Positions 50,982-60,101 are shown, counted from the first letter of the stretch. The stretch is 64,000 nt of DNA from Octadecabacter arcticus 238 (GCF_000155735.2 NC_020908.1:4097001-4161000); one strand, 5' to 3'. Notes: generated by a model not told the origin, from the letters alone. A program made the numbers and translations.

Positions 50982-51887
50982 CTAAGGCTTGCCCTTCTTC
51001 CGCTTGGCTCCATTCAGATCATCCAGCGGACTGTCCACTGCCGCAATCATGCCCGTGGCAACGCTGGCATAGCGCGCAGTAGTTGTCAGTTTGGAATGCC
51101 CGAGCAAGGCTTGGATCACCCGGATATCGACGCCGCGCTCCAACAGATGGGTTGCAAAACTGTGCCTCAACGTGTGCAGCGTGACCGGTTTGGTGATCCC
51201 GGCTTCCCGCGCGGTCTCTTTAAATAGCCGCGATATCTGTCGCGCTGAGAGGTGTTTGCCGCGATAGCCGGGAAAGAGGACCCGCTCGGGTGCAGGAACA
51301 TCCTTGTCCTGACCGGTCGGCCGTTCTTGCCACCAGTCGCGCAGCAGGCTCAAAATATCGACAGGCAGCATGACGATGCGATCCTTGCGCCCCTTCGATT
51401 GCACGATGCGGATGATTTCCTGATCGCTATCAATATCACCAACTTTGAGCCGCACGACCTCGCCCGCACGCATCCCGCAGCCATAAGCCAGCGACAACAT
51501 CACGCGCGCCTTCAGGCTCGGAGCCATAGCCAGAATGCGTTTAATCTCCTTTTTGCTCAGCACCAGTGGCACTTTCACCGGTTCCTTCAAATGGAAGATC
51601 TCGGCCACAAGATCATGCCGTCGAAGGGTCACGCGGAGCAGAAACTTGACCCCTGTCATCGTTTGGTTTCGGGTGCAGATGCTGACGCCGCTCTCGATCA
51701 GGTGTTGTTGGAAATACTTCACATCGTCTGGCGTGGCCGTCTCTGGCGAGCGCCCTAACCAAGCCGCAAAACGCTTACAGGCGCGCAGGTGACTACTCTG
51801 TGATGCAGGGCCGAGATTGCGCCCTGACATATCGGAAATCATGCGCGCACGAAGGGGCGTCGTTGGTGTCGATTGTTGAATGTTCAT
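50982..51887 (-). CDS. Tyrosine recombinase associated with the IS91-type element
   Basis: 301 residues from ATG 51887 (MNIQQSTPTTPLRARMISDM). N-terminal SAM-like core-binding domain, then catalytic domain with Arg in YGCGMRAGEVVRLKVGD, Lys in VQSKGRKDRIVMLP, HTLRHSFATHLL, GHSK and Tyr in TTARYASVA. All six active-site residues appear present. It ends 15 bases before the transposase and is on the same strand, the known two-gene layout of ISAzs36-like IS91 elements. Confidence 0.85.
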   Translation of the reverse strand: MNIQQSTPTTPLRARMISDMSGRNLGPASQSSHLRACKRFAAWLGRSPETATPDDVKYFQQHLIESGVSICTRNQTMTGVKFLLRVTLRRHDLVAEIFHLKEPVKVPLVLSKKEIKRILAMAPSLKARVMLSLAYGCGMRAGEVVRLKVGDIDSDQEIIRIVQSKGRKDRIVMLPVDILSLLRDWWQERPTGQDKDVPAPERVLFPGYRGKHLSARQISRLFKETAREAGITKPVTLHTLRHSFATHLLERGVDIRVIQALLGHSKLTTTARYASVATGMIAAVDSPLDDLNGAKRKKGKP

Positions 51888-52112
51888 CGGAATATCCTCT
51901 GTCAATCGAGGCAAAATCACCTCGACCAACAGCACACACCCAAAATCTAGAATCGCGCAACAAATCCCTGTTAAGCCCTACACCCGCAGCAAGCGCCCCT
52001 ATCGCGGAGCGATTTAGTGCTTGGGCCGTTCGTGTCGCTCAACATAAGTGGCGTTAGTGGGTCCGCAAAAGTGTTCCAAAAACGCTCGTTTGTGCCATTG
52101 TCACATCGTCCG

Positions 52113-53332
52113 CAGGGGAATCGCGTTTGGAACTGAGTGAGTAAAGGATTGCTCTTGCAGGTGATGGCGGGATGGATTCTGGATGGGTGGTTGTTCTCAT
52201 CGGGTGCTCATCGCCATGCATATTTTTCTATCCGCCTTCGACGAAGTTCCTGATCCGCGCGCCAGTAACGTGCGCCACGACCTTGGTGAACTGCTCGTTA
52301 TCGCCTTCGTGTCGGTCTTATGTGGATCGACCTCCTGCGCCGAGATGGCCGCATTTGGCCGTGCAAAAGAGAGCCTTTTCAGGAACTTCCTGAAACTCAA
52401 GCATGCCATTCCATCGCATGATACCTTCTCGGAGGTCTTCCGGATCATCGACCCGAAGGCACTCGATGCGGCCTTCAGTAAGGTACTTGCCGATGTGACC
52501 AAGCTCCTCAAAGACGGTGATATCATCGCGATTGACGGCAAAGCGTTACGGGGTGCGCGCGACCCGGGCGAAAGCGCACGGACCCGCATGATGGTCTCAG
52601 CCTATGCCTCGCGGCTGCGCCTGACGTTGGCGACAGTACCTGCCGACCGAGGCACAGAACTCAGCGCGGCCATAGAGGCGCTTGGGTTGATCGATCTGCG
52701 GGGCAAGGTGGTCACCGGTGATGCATTACATTGCAACCGCCGCACGGTTGCCGCAATCAACGCAGGCGGCGGTGATTGGTGCCTCGCCCTCAAGGGTAAC
52801 CAGGAATCCCTGTTGTCTGACGCCCGTGGATGTTTCAGCAAGGGGCACAAAAGCGATCCAACAGCCGTTACGGAAAATACCGGCCATGGAAGAAAAGAAA
52901 CCCGTAAGGCGGTTGTGGTATCGGCTAAGGCATTGGCAGAATACCACGAATTCCCTGGCCTCAAGGGGTTCGGTCGCATCGAGGCGACCAGAGAGACGGG
53001 CGGAAAGGTGACCTCAGAGACCCGCTACTTCGCGCTGTCTTGGGTTCCCACACCTGAGGTGCTGTTGGCCGCTGTCCGCGACCATTGGGCCATCGAAAAT
53101 GCCCTTCATTGGCAGTTGGATGTGTCTTTCCGCGAGGACGCCGCACGCAATCGGAAAGACAACGGTCCCGGCAACATCGCCGTTCTACGTCGCCGCGCAC
53201 TCGACGTCCTCCGGCGTGACACATCCAAGGGCTCTCTCTCCATAAAAATCAAACGTGCAGGCTGGGACACCACCTTCTTACGCAGCATTCTCAGTGACTT
53301 GGCAACAACATGAGCCAAACGCGATTGCCCTG
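52113..53332 (+). mobile_element. ISAs1-family element with 10-bp target duplication
   Basis: Terminal inverted repeats caggggaatcgcgtttgg (52113-52130) and ccaaacgcgattgccctg (53315-53332) differ at one base. Both sides carry the same 10 bases acatcgtccg (52103-52112 and 53333-53342). Length 1220 bp. Intact ends, target duplication and an open transposase gene indicate a recent insertion. Confidence 0.92.
52216..53313 (+). CDS. ISAs1-family transposase
   Basis: 365 residues; ATG 52216 (MHIFLSAFDEVPDPRASNVR) matches the family start better than earlier in-frame codons. DDE-type core: IIAIDGKALRGARDPG (Asp), KVVTGDALHCNRRTVAAI (Asp), RDHWAIENALHWQLDVSFRE (Glu). The frame is unbroken and ends just inside the right inverted repeat. 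The best candidate for an active transposase in the window. Confidence 0.9.
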   Translation: MHIFLSAFDEVPDPRASNVRHDLGELLVIAFVSVLCGSTSCAEMAAFGRAKESLFRNFLKLKHAIPSHDTFSEVFRIIDPKALDAAFSKVLADVTKLLKDGDIIAIDGKALRGARDPGESARTRMMVSAYASRLRLTLATVPADRGTELSAAIEALGLIDLRGKVVTGDALHCNRRTVAAINAGGGDWCLALKGNQESLLSDARGCFSKGHKSDPTAVTENTGHGRKETRKAVVVSAKALAEYHEFPGLKGFGRIEATRETGGKVTSETRYFALSWVPTPEVLLAAVRDHWAIENALHWQLDVSFREDAARNRKDNGPGNIAVLRRRALDVLRRDTSKGSLSIKIKRAGWDTTFLRSILSDLATT

Positions 53333-53466
53333 ACATCGTCCGGGCCACGCACAGGTGGACTTTGGCGAGACCCTGCAGCCACATCAAAGATCATAAAATC
53401 AACAGGATTGATGTGCTGCTGCCATGGAATTATAAGAAATAAATGGGCGCATATAAAAGGCACGCT

Positions 53467-54378
53467 ATGAAATATGAAAAATTACAACTTCGGACCCTCG
53501 AGATTTTTGATCAGGCCGAAGGCGACGACATTCTTAGTAAACTATGTGACTACTTCATACTGGGATTAGTTTTTTTAAATATTGTCGCGATACTACTTGA
53601 ATCAGTTAGTAGTTTATACGTCGTTTATGGCATCTATTTTAAGATATTTGAAGCGATCAGCGTCCTTCTGTTTACATGTGAGTACGGGCTGCGAATCTGG
53701 GCCAGTGGAGCGCGGTGTAAAAGCACTGAGCCCCAGTTTCTCAAAGGTCGTCTAAGATACATCTGTAGTTTTCACGGCATTGTTGATATTATTGCTATCC
53801 TACCATTTTATCTGCAACTTCTCTTTCCAGGTTTAGATCTCAGGGTTCTCCGAAGTTTGCGGCTTCTGCGGGTTTTCAAATTATCGCATTATTCAACAGC
53901 GTTGGAAGATCTGTTCAGTGCCATCTACCAAGAGCGCAGATCTTTTGTCGCAGCATCTTACCTATTGCTTTTGGCAATTATACTGACCTCTTCGTTCATG
54001 TATTACGCTGAAAACTCTCATCAGCCAGATAAGTTTTCTTCCATACCGAACGCAATGTATTGGTCATTGATCACGCTCACCACGGTTGGTTACGGTGACG
54101 TATCGCCGGTAACCTCAATGGGGAAATTCATTTCAATCTTCACAGCCTTTCTAGGTGTCAGTATTGTGGCCATGCTTACCGGTATCGTTGCGAGCGCATT
54201 TACCAATCAGGTAGCGCGTAAAAAGGTCATCTTAGAGGACCAAATCCGTGAGGCGATGAAGGATGGAATACTGGATGGAAATGAGCGCCGAGTTTTAGAA
54301 AAAATGCGGCTAGAGTTTGGCCTGAGCGAAGCACAGACCCAACAGATGTTCCGGCAAGTTGAACGCGACAATCGCTAA
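53467..54378 (+). CDS. Voltage-gated potassium channel (Kv-like)
   Basis: 303 residues from ATG 53467 (AAAGG upstream). Four segments S1-S4 at about 25-140; S4 carries Arg126, Arg129, Arg132 and Arg135 (LDLRVLRSLRLLRVFKL). S5 at about 160-180, pore loop with selectivity filter TTVGYGD (205-211), S6 at about 218-245. The cytoplasmic C terminus is helical (about 250-303, QIREAMKDGILDGNERRVLE) and resembles a TerB/EF-hand-like tetramerisation stretch. A complete bacterial Kv-type channel for K+ flux across the inner membrane. AT-richer than its neighbours. Confidence 0.85.
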   Translation: MKYEKLQLRTLEIFDQAEGDDILSKLCDYFILGLVFLNIVAILLESVSSLYVVYGIYFKIFEAISVLLFTCEYGLRIWASGARCKSTEPQFLKGRLRYICSFHGIVDIIAILPFYLQLLFPGLDLRVLRSLRLLRVFKLSHYSTALEDLFSAIYQERRSFVAASYLLLLAIILTSSFMYYAENSHQPDKFSSIPNAMYWSLITLTTVGYGDVSPVTSMGKFISIFTAFLGVSIVAMLTGIVASAFTNQVARKKVILEDQIREAMKDGILDGNERRVLEKMRLEFGLSEAQTQQMFRQVERDNR

Positions 54379-55324
54379 GCAGACGTGGCGCAGTTTCGTT
54401 TCCGCTTGCTTCCCCTGTATCTTCATAAAACCTTAAGCACCGCTTTCGTTTGTTGAGCACTCCCGCCCGGCCCCATTTTCCGCTGCCACAAACCCCGTTC
54501 AAAATCCAAGTGGTTGGTGAACGTTTTTGAGATCGGGCGTCCGATAGGGGATCTTTCACCGTACAGTTTTGCGGGCGACAGGGATCACTCGGAAATAAGC
54601 ACAAACGGTGTCTCATATAGATGGTACGGAAAGAATTGCAAAAGAGGGGCCTTATACGTACACTCATCCCATGAAAACTACGCTCATCGGATATGCCCGC
54701 ATCGCGCATCTCCGCGACAGGATCGAGCAGAAAGTACCGCCCCGCGGCAATCATGCGTGGATCGCCTTGCCCGATCATCTGCGTCAGAAATGCCGTTGTC
54801 ATTTGTACCGGCATAGCGCCAGCAATTTCACGTAGCGCATTATAGGTTTCAAAAGGCGTAGCCCCTTTAGGTACAAGCCCTTCCACGAGCTCCGCGACGT
54901 CTGGAAGCTCGGGCATCTCGTCTCGTTCAAGAACTTCGAGGGTGTCTGGTGCTGTGCGCAGCTGGTCGGGAGGGGTGAGACCGGCACGGAGGTAGGTCTG
55001 GCAGAGACTGAAGCAGGACTCGGCACCAAGCTGACCTGCCTCAGCCCGCCCTGCGAGGCCCGCCGCCAAGGTCTGGAAAAAATGACTCGCCCCCGGCTCC
55101 TCATTTTCATTGTTCATACGCGCCACGTCCAAGATGCGCTCGATAAGAGAAAGACAATCATCGGTGCATTCCGTGTCAACATCTGACAGCGTGTCAACGA
55201 TTTCCAGAACTGCTTCGGGATTATGAGAAAGAGCCGCCGCCCATCGTTCCACCCACAACAGCGTTCTGCCTGGATCACCTGTGGTTGGCCGATCCAAAAT
55301 ACAATTATCAATGATTTCAGACAT
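54227..55324 (-). pseudogene. Conserved Rhodobacterales protein truncated and running into antisense DNA
   Basis: ATG 55324 with GGGAGGG upstream is a real start. Residues 1-210 (ERWAAALSHNPEAVLEIVDT, LCQTYLRAGLTPPDQLRTAP, MIGQGDPRMIAAGRYFLLDP) look like a normal all-helical soluble protein. From about 54690 downward the sequence becomes Cys/Arg/Ser-rich nonsense and runs antisense into the potassium channel gene. I infer that the 3' half of the original gene was deleted. The 5' part resembles proteins of unknown function common on Rhodobacterales replicons. Between 54379 and 54690 I see no other feature. Confidence 0.55.
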
Positions 55325-55558
55325 CTATGCCCTCCCAACTTTTTGCTGCTGCCCACCGCGTCAAATGCAGTAACGCGATGGCCATCTCAGCACAGGTTAA
55401 CAGCGGCAAGCGGAGTGCGAAAGTCGGGTTCTCTCCTGGACGGTGTGAATTCGACGTGGCTTGAATCTAGCACGCGCGGCGAATGTCTCCTTCGACGGGC
55501 AGCGCCGCAGCATCTCGGCCTACTGTTGAATGGCAGCAATGGGCCGAGATCGACGTTA
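55325..55558. other. Short intergenic region
   Basis: No gene, repeat or terminator is visible; it separates the truncated gene from the second phage-like element and may contain that element's left boundary, but no att-like repeat is recognised. Confidence 0.3.
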
Positions 55559-56236
55559 TCACTTGTTTTTCCAAGGTTTCACCTTCGGCATTACTCCCGT
55601 GACCTCCACCTCCCTCAATATTCCGCCAGCTACCAACCCATCGCGCACCCAATCCAAGGCCGCCCACCAATCGTCATAGCCTCGCCGTGCGGATGCGATC
55701 TGTTCGGGATGCGGCCGCCAGATGACGGGGCAGTGCAGCACATCAACGCAGCGCCACTTGCCCCGCGAGAGGACGCGTTCCGTCCCAATCACCTCGGTGA
55801 CGGCCCGGACGCCGTGCTGGTTCTCGCGCGTCTCCCGCGGCACACAACGGGGGACAACGCCGGGCATCCAGTCGGGTGTCATCCCCGCCCGCGCCAGCTC
55901 TGCCACACGCAGGGCCATACGGATCCCGCCAAGGCTGTCGGGCAGCCCGGCCACGCTGGCCGCAATGACCTCGGCATCCTGATGGACATACCCGCCCACC
56001 TTGTGCTGCCCGCCATCGATCTGACAGCCCAGTACGGCGCGCTGCATCAGGACGTATTCCAGCCCAAAGCCACAACTTTCCTCATCCGCGTCCTGTCGTG
56101 GCGGCAGCTCCAGCTGGGCCTTCTCGATCCGGAAGGCCCATTCGAGGGCCGCCTGTACGCCCAGCGCGCGTTTGGACTTGCCGCCTGCGCTGGGCTGGCC
56201 CCGCATGCGGGCGAATCTGCGATCGTACCTGCTCAT
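55559..56236 (-). CDS. Phage-like early-region protein of unknown function
   Basis: 225 residues; ATG 56236 overlaps the stop of the replication gene as ATGA and has a G-rich ribosome site. Basic N terminus (MSRYDRRFARMRGQPSAGGK), then a helical domain (SCGFGLEYVLMQRAVLGCQI) and a C-terminal HCPVIWRPHPEQIASARRGY with a Trp-rich end (YDDWWAALDWVRDGL). No family recognised. As last gene of the minus-strand early operon it probably assists DNA replication or recombination. Confidence 0.5.
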   Translation of the reverse strand: MSRYDRRFARMRGQPSAGGKSKRALGVQAALEWAFRIEKAQLELPPRQDADEESCGFGLEYVLMQRAVLGCQIDGGQHKVGGYVHQDAEVIAASVAGLPDSLGGIRMALRVAELARAGMTPDWMPGVVPRCVPRETRENQHGVRAVTEVIGTERVLSRGKWRCVDVLHCPVIWRPHPEQIASARRGYDDWWAALDWVRDGLVAGGILREVEVTGVMPKVKPWKNK

Positions 56237-57261
56237 AGCACCCCCCGCAGTCGCAGCTGGTCTGGCGTGACCAGTTTGCGTGCCAGCATCAATCCGCACA
56301 TGGCGCTGCTGATGGCGTTGACAGGCAGGTAGGCGTCGGAGTTCACCATCCCGGCGTAGAACGCCGCAAGTTGATCATCGCTGGGACGGGGAGTGGCATC
56401 GCGCTTGCGCTGTCGCTTGGGGTTTCGGCCGCTGGCTGTGGCTTGGTTTGCCGCATCGGCATCGCGGCGTACCGCGCGCTCCATTGCCCGATCAAGTGCC
56501 TTGGGCCCGTCTGGCGGCGCAGGTTGTGCTTCTCGAGTCTCTCGTGCGACGGCAAGGATCCGATCCTGCGACATTCCCAGATGATCTATCCATCGCTGCA
56601 CGTGCTGTCGTGCTGGCTAACCCTGCCACCAGGCGGGCAATGCCTGATCTGCATCCAAGCCCAGCGCTTGCAGCAGCGTGCCAAAAAAATCATCAAAGCC
56701 AGTTTCGCGCGCTGGCGCGTCCTCCTCCTCCTTTACTGGTTTACTTAAAGGTTCTCTTACAAGGTTAGTGTCCGGATTTCGGACACGGCTTTGGCCATTT
56801 TCCGGACACGGGTCGGGGTCAAAATCGGACACGGGTCGCGCTTCAATCCCGTGTCCCGTTTTAGGACACGGGTCGTGCTGATCGGTCTGTTCCGCGCAAG
56901 AATTCTGGTCCCCCAATACCGTCCCATCATGCTGCAATTCTCCGTGTCCTATTTCCGGACACGGGATCGGATCATGCGGTGTAAAGCCTGGCTCGAACCC
57001 CAAGATATAGCGAGTGGGCATCTGCCTTTTGGTCACGGAGTGAATGCGCGGCACACGGCGCACCAATCCGGCCGCTTCCAGCTGTCCAAGATGGTCATTC
57101 AAGGTCGACCGACTGATTTCACAGTCATGTGCCAGCCGCGCTTGGGAGGGGAAGCAGCCGTAATCGGGATTGAAGCGGTCACACAGATGCCAGAGCACGA
57201 TCTTGGTGGTGGGCTTGAGCCCGCGACGCTGGATGGCCCAGTTGGTGGCGGCATGGCTCAT
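56233..57261 (-). pseudogene. Phage replication protein (wHTH) with one nonsense codon
   Basis: From ATG 57261 the frame encodes a winged HTH (about 5-75: LKPTTKIVLWHLCDRFNPDY, SQARLAHDCEISRSTLNDHL, LEAAGLVRRVPR), a linker with repeated C-P-x-x-G-H-G motifs, and QALGLDADQALPAWWQG. There TAG at 56617-56619 interrupts it. The same frame continues PARQHVQRWIDHLGMSQDRI to the stop at 56233, ending NSDAYLPVNAISSAMCGLML. A TGG to TAG change explains the break. The linker is encoded by DNA palindromes. The layout recalls lambda O, whose gene also contains the origin. Confidence 0.65.
56768..56965. repeat. Cluster of GGACACGG palindromes, possible replication origin
   Basis: Three palindromes, each with arms built on GTGTCC/GGACAC and exactly 7 bases between: 56768-56786, 56848-56872 (9-bp arms CCCGTGTCC/GGACACGGG) and 56942-56964 (8-bp arms). 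Two further single sites GGACACGGG occur at 56804 and 56827. Eight copies of the core fall within 200 bases inside the replication gene. Fixed 7-base spacing suggests binding sites for a dimeric initiator. Confidence 0.6.
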
Positions 57262-57710
57262 GAGGTGACCCTCCGCTCCGGGGTGCCGGTACCAACGCGC
57301 TGGGCGCTTGCATTCCGCTGGGTATCCCGTTCACCGACCTGCACGACACGCGAGGTCAACCCATGATCTGCCAATGCGCCCAGCGCATCGTCGAGGCTGC
57401 GCACCAGCGCCCAGCCAAAGCCCAGCGCCAGCACGGCATGGCGAAACCCCTCCTGCGCGGGGCTGAGCCGTCCCTTCAGAGACTTCAGCTCCAAAAACAG
57501 CACGCGCCCATCGCAAAGCACGATGAGATCGGCAAAGCTGGGATGCACGCCCATGCCAACCAGGATCGCCTGACGCCGCGCGCCGCGGGGACCTGCCTCG
57601 GTCACCTCATTGGCGCAGTGATGCACGATCGCCCCCTTGGGCAGGGCAAAGCGCAGGGCCACAACAACAGCGCGCTGCAGATCCGCCTCAGGTGTTGCGC
57701 GCCGCTTCAT
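57258..57710 (-). CDS. VRR-NUC domain nuclease
   Basis: 150 residues. The PD-(D/E)xK core of VRR-NUC proteins is visible: GVHPSFADLIVLCDGRVLFL followed by ELKSLKGRLSPAQ, with the basic N terminus RRATPEADLQRAVVVALRFA. Stand-alone VRR-NUC proteins are common in phage early regions and may act on branched or damaged DNA. The stop overlaps the ATG of the replication gene by four bases. Complete length for a viral VRR-NUC. Confidence 0.8.
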   Translation of the reverse strand: MKRRATPEADLQRAVVVALRFALPKGAIVHHCANEVTEAGPRGARRQAILVGMGVHPSFADLIVLCDGRVLFLELKSLKGRLSPAQEGFRHAVLALGFGWALVRSLDDALGALADHGLTSRVVQVGERDTQRNASAQRVGTGTPERRVTS

Positions 57711-57985
57711 CGCTCCACCTCCGGGTCCTGGCCACGATGATGGCCGCGCCCAAGGGTCTTGGCCTCCAGCACCACCAGCAAGATGCGCGCATCCTCGCGT
57801 TCCTTGGGCGTCTCGCCATGGCGGACCAGCACATTGCAGGCGATGCGCAGCAGGTGATCGGAATGATGGATCACGTCAGCGACAACCATGCGTGCCTCAC
57901 GCCGCCGCTCGTCGATCCAATCCGTGCGTGCCTCATTGCGTTCAGCGCGCCGGCTCCGTTGGCGGAAGGGTAAGGGGATGCTCAT
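57707..57985 (-). CDS. Small phage early protein
   Basis: 92 residues from ATG 57985 (MSIPLPFRQRSRRAERNEAR). Very charged, probably helical; contains DWIDERRREARMVVADVIHH and ARILLVVLEAKTLG. Overlaps the VRR-NUC start and the upstream HTH gene stop by four bases each, so it is translated within the same operon. Function unknown. Confidence 0.5.
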   Translation of the reverse strand: MSIPLPFRQRSRRAERNEARTDWIDERRREARMVVADVIHHSDHLLRIACNVLVRHGETPKEREDARILLVVLEAKTLGRGHHRGQDPEVER

Positions 57986-58239
57986 CGGCGTGCCCCCCGA
58001 CGCGCGCGGCGAAGGTCTGCCGCTTCTTGGTCCTCCAGCCATTCAATGACGGCGCTGCGGCGGTAATAGATCTTGCGGCCTGCGCGAATGCAGGGAGGCC
58101 CCCAGCGCTCCAATGTCCAGCGCCTTAAGGTCCCTTCAGTGACCTCGAGTTCCTGGGCAAGATCGGCGCGGCTGATCCAACCGCTTAGCAGAGCCCGCGA
58201 CGTATCCTGGCCTCCTTTGGCGTTCATGATTTCGTGCAT
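57982..58239 (-). CDS. Excisionase/AlpA-like HTH protein
   Basis: 85 residues from ATG 58239, with GGAGACATCAC upstream. The winged-helix pattern ISRADLAQELEVTEGTLRRW, then RWGPPCIRAGRKIYYRRSAV and IEWLEDQE is that of MerR/AlpA-type excisionases and small regulators. First gene of the minus-strand early operon, opposite the integrase, so it may be the Xis of this element. Confidence 0.72.
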   Translation of the reverse strand: MHEIMNAKGGQDTSRALLSGWISRADLAQELEVTEGTLRRWTLERWGPPCIRAGRKIYYRRSAVIEWLEDQEAADLRRARRGARR

Positions 58240-58322
58240 GTGATGTCTCCAGTGTGATCGCCCGAAGGTGGGCAAATGCTGAGAACCATTCACGCACATC
58301 GCTGGGGGTGGCAGGGAGGCAC

Positions 58323-58711
58323 GGGGTGGCACGTAAACCGCCACCCCCGTGCCACCCCATGTTTTACTGGCTTTTCGTCACTTTAACTCCGGCAGTCACA
58401 GTCACTGCTGCGCCGCAGCAATTTGGCCGCGCTCCACGCTCGCGCATATTTCTGCGCAAATCGGTGTATTCGCGGGCTTTCGTGCGCATTGGCGTGCAAA
58501 CAGGGGGTGGCAACGCGCATGAACGCGTGCCACCCCCATATTTTATTGACGATTGTGCCACTATTGTCCGGATTTGATCGTGATTCTGGAGATCAGAGGT
58601 GCCTGCGCGCCGAAATCATGACGGGTGCCGCCGCGACCGGAGACCGGCCCAGCGCACAATTCCCCAATAAAACCGGGGGTGGCACGCGTAGTGTCTCCAG
58701 CGTGCCACCCC
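58323..58711. repeat. Three inverted repeats of GGGGTGGCACG between the HTH and integrase genes
   Basis: The 560-base gap between the divergent HTH and integrase genes holds three large palindromes: 58323-58333/58348-58358 (11-bp arms, 14-base spacer), 58503-58512/58528-58537 (10-bp arms, 15-base spacer) and 58676-58687/58700-58711 (12-bp arms, 12-base spacer). All have arms of the type GGGGTGGCA...TGCCACCCC. They are about 175 bp apart (centres near 58340, 58520 and 58694). They may be binding sites of integrase, Xis or a repressor. No convincing gene lies in the gap. Confidence 0.8.
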
Positions 58712-58799
58712 GTGCCTCCCTGCCCCCCCCCACGCCATGCTCTGCTTGATAAGGGGCGCGATCTACGCGTCATGACAGAAGCAAGAGAGAGGTTTACGG

Positions 58800-60101
58800 A
58801 TGGTGAACAGACAGAAGCTGACAGAAGTAATTGTGCGCGACGCCGCGCCCACCGAGGGCCGAGATTACCAGATATTTGACACAGAGGTGCGTGGTTTTGC
58901 CGTTTGCATCTATCGCGGTGGCGGCCGCGCCTTCACGCTCGATTACCGCTATGCGGGCAGGCAACGCCGCATGACCTTTGGCCGCTGGCCGGAATGGAGC
59001 GTGTCGGCGGCGCGCACACGGGCCAAGGAGCTGCGCCGGGATATTGATGCCGGGGGCGATCCCCTGGCGAACCGCGACGCCCTGCGCGAGGCGCCACGGA
59101 TCACGGATCTGATTACGCGCTACATGGAAGTGCACCTGACGCATCTGGCCAAGCTCAACGCGGCCGATCAGCGATCAATGATGGCGAAGTTCATCGCACC
59201 GGCTTGGGGCCGGATGCTGGTGACCGAGGTCAGCTCGTATGATGTGGAACTGCTGCTGAATAGGGTCGCCGAGGGACGCGCGCGGCCCGCCAAAGCCAAA
59301 CCCAATAATCGCGCGCGTAAGCTGCAAGGGTCAAAGCCTACGCCGGTGCGCGCCAACCGCGTGGGTGAGGTGGTGAGAAAGATGTTTGCCTATGCCGTCA
59401 AATGGGGGTGGCGCGAGGATAACCCCGCCATGGGGTTTCGCCCCCGCATGGAGACACCGCGCGAGCGGTATCTGTCACAAGAGGAAATCGCACGCCTTGC
59501 CACAGCGCTGGATAGGGCCGAAGACACACGGGCAGCGAATATCATCAGGATTTGCATGCTGACCGGGGCGCGCGTGGGGGAGGTCCGTCAGGCCCGGTTT
59601 GAGGATTTTAACCTCGAACATCTATCGTGGACCAAACCTGCCACGACGACAAAGCAGCGGCGGGTGCACCGCGTGCCGATCTCAGACGATGCTGCGGTGA
59701 TTGTGCGCCAGCGCCGTCAGGCCGTCTATCCCGGCTGCCCATGGCTATTCCCCAGCGACACGCCGGGCCACCCTGTGCAGGAGGTCCGGCGGTTCTGGAA
59801 ACGCATCCAGAGAGAGGCTGGCATAGAGGATGTCCGCATCCATGATCTGCGACATACGTTTGCATCATTGTTGGTCAGTGGCGGTGCGTCTCTCGAGATG
59901 ATCGGCAAGCTGCTGGGCCATAGCCAGATGCAGACGACCCAGCGCTATGCGCACTTGATGGACTCGCCACTGCGCGCAGGCGTCGATGCGGTGGCCAGCG
60001 CCTTCAAGCCCAAGCCCCGCCTCGTCCACGACGCAGACACGTCTTCTGCAACAACGGCCCCGCGCAGCGATCCAAACGGTCTCACCGCTTCGGCCTCTTG
60101 A
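58800..60101 (+). CDS. int: Phage/island integrase (tyrosine recombinase, DUF4102 type)
   Basis: 433 residues. N-terminal arm-binding DUF4102 domain (VRDAAPTEGRDYQIFDTEVR, GGGRAFTLDYRYAGRQRRMT, FGRWPEWSVSAARTRAKEL). Core-binding domain at about 105-200 with an insert rich in R/K. Catalytic domain: Arg in MLTGARVGEVRQARFEDF, Lys in TKQRRVHRVPIS, HDLRHTFASLL, LGHSQMQTTQRYAHL with Tyr nucleophile. It integrates the element by site-specific recombination. Transcribed away from the repeats and convergent with the next gene, overlapping it by 20 bases. No tRNA gene is seen next to it. Confidence 0.88.
   Translation: MVNRQKLTEVIVRDAAPTEGRDYQIFDTEVRGFAVCIYRGGGRAFTLDYRYAGRQRRMTFGRWPEWSVSAARTRAKELRRDIDAGGDPLANRDALREAPRITDLITRYMEVHLTHLAKLNAADQRSMMAKFIAPAWGRMLVTEVSSYDVELLLNRVAEGRARPAKAKPNNRARKLQGSKPTPVRANRVGEVVRKMFAYAVKWGWREDNPAMGFRPRMETPRERYLSQEEIARLATALDRAEDTRAANIIRICMLTGARVGEVRQARFEDFNLEHLSWTKPATTTKQRRVHRVPISDDAAVIVRQRRQAVYPGCPWLFPSDTPGHPVQEVRRFWKRIQREAGIEDVRIHDLRHTFASLLVSGGASLEMIGKLLGHSQMQTTQRYAHLMDSPLRAGVDAVASAFKPKPRLVHDADTSSATTAPRSDPNGLTASAS

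Noticed and set aside
55223..56332. Plus-strand frame of 369 codons
   Set aside because: Antisense to the early-region gene at 55559-56236; no start signal and no motif.
58254..58577. Plus-strand frame of 107 codons among the GC palindromes
   Set aside because: It contains repeat arms translated as low-complexity sequence; no ribosome site or conserved pattern.
56768..58711. CRISPR array
   Set aside because: The repeats are palindromic sites with irregular or very short intervals, not 28-37-base repeats with unique spacers, and no cas genes are present anywhere in the window.
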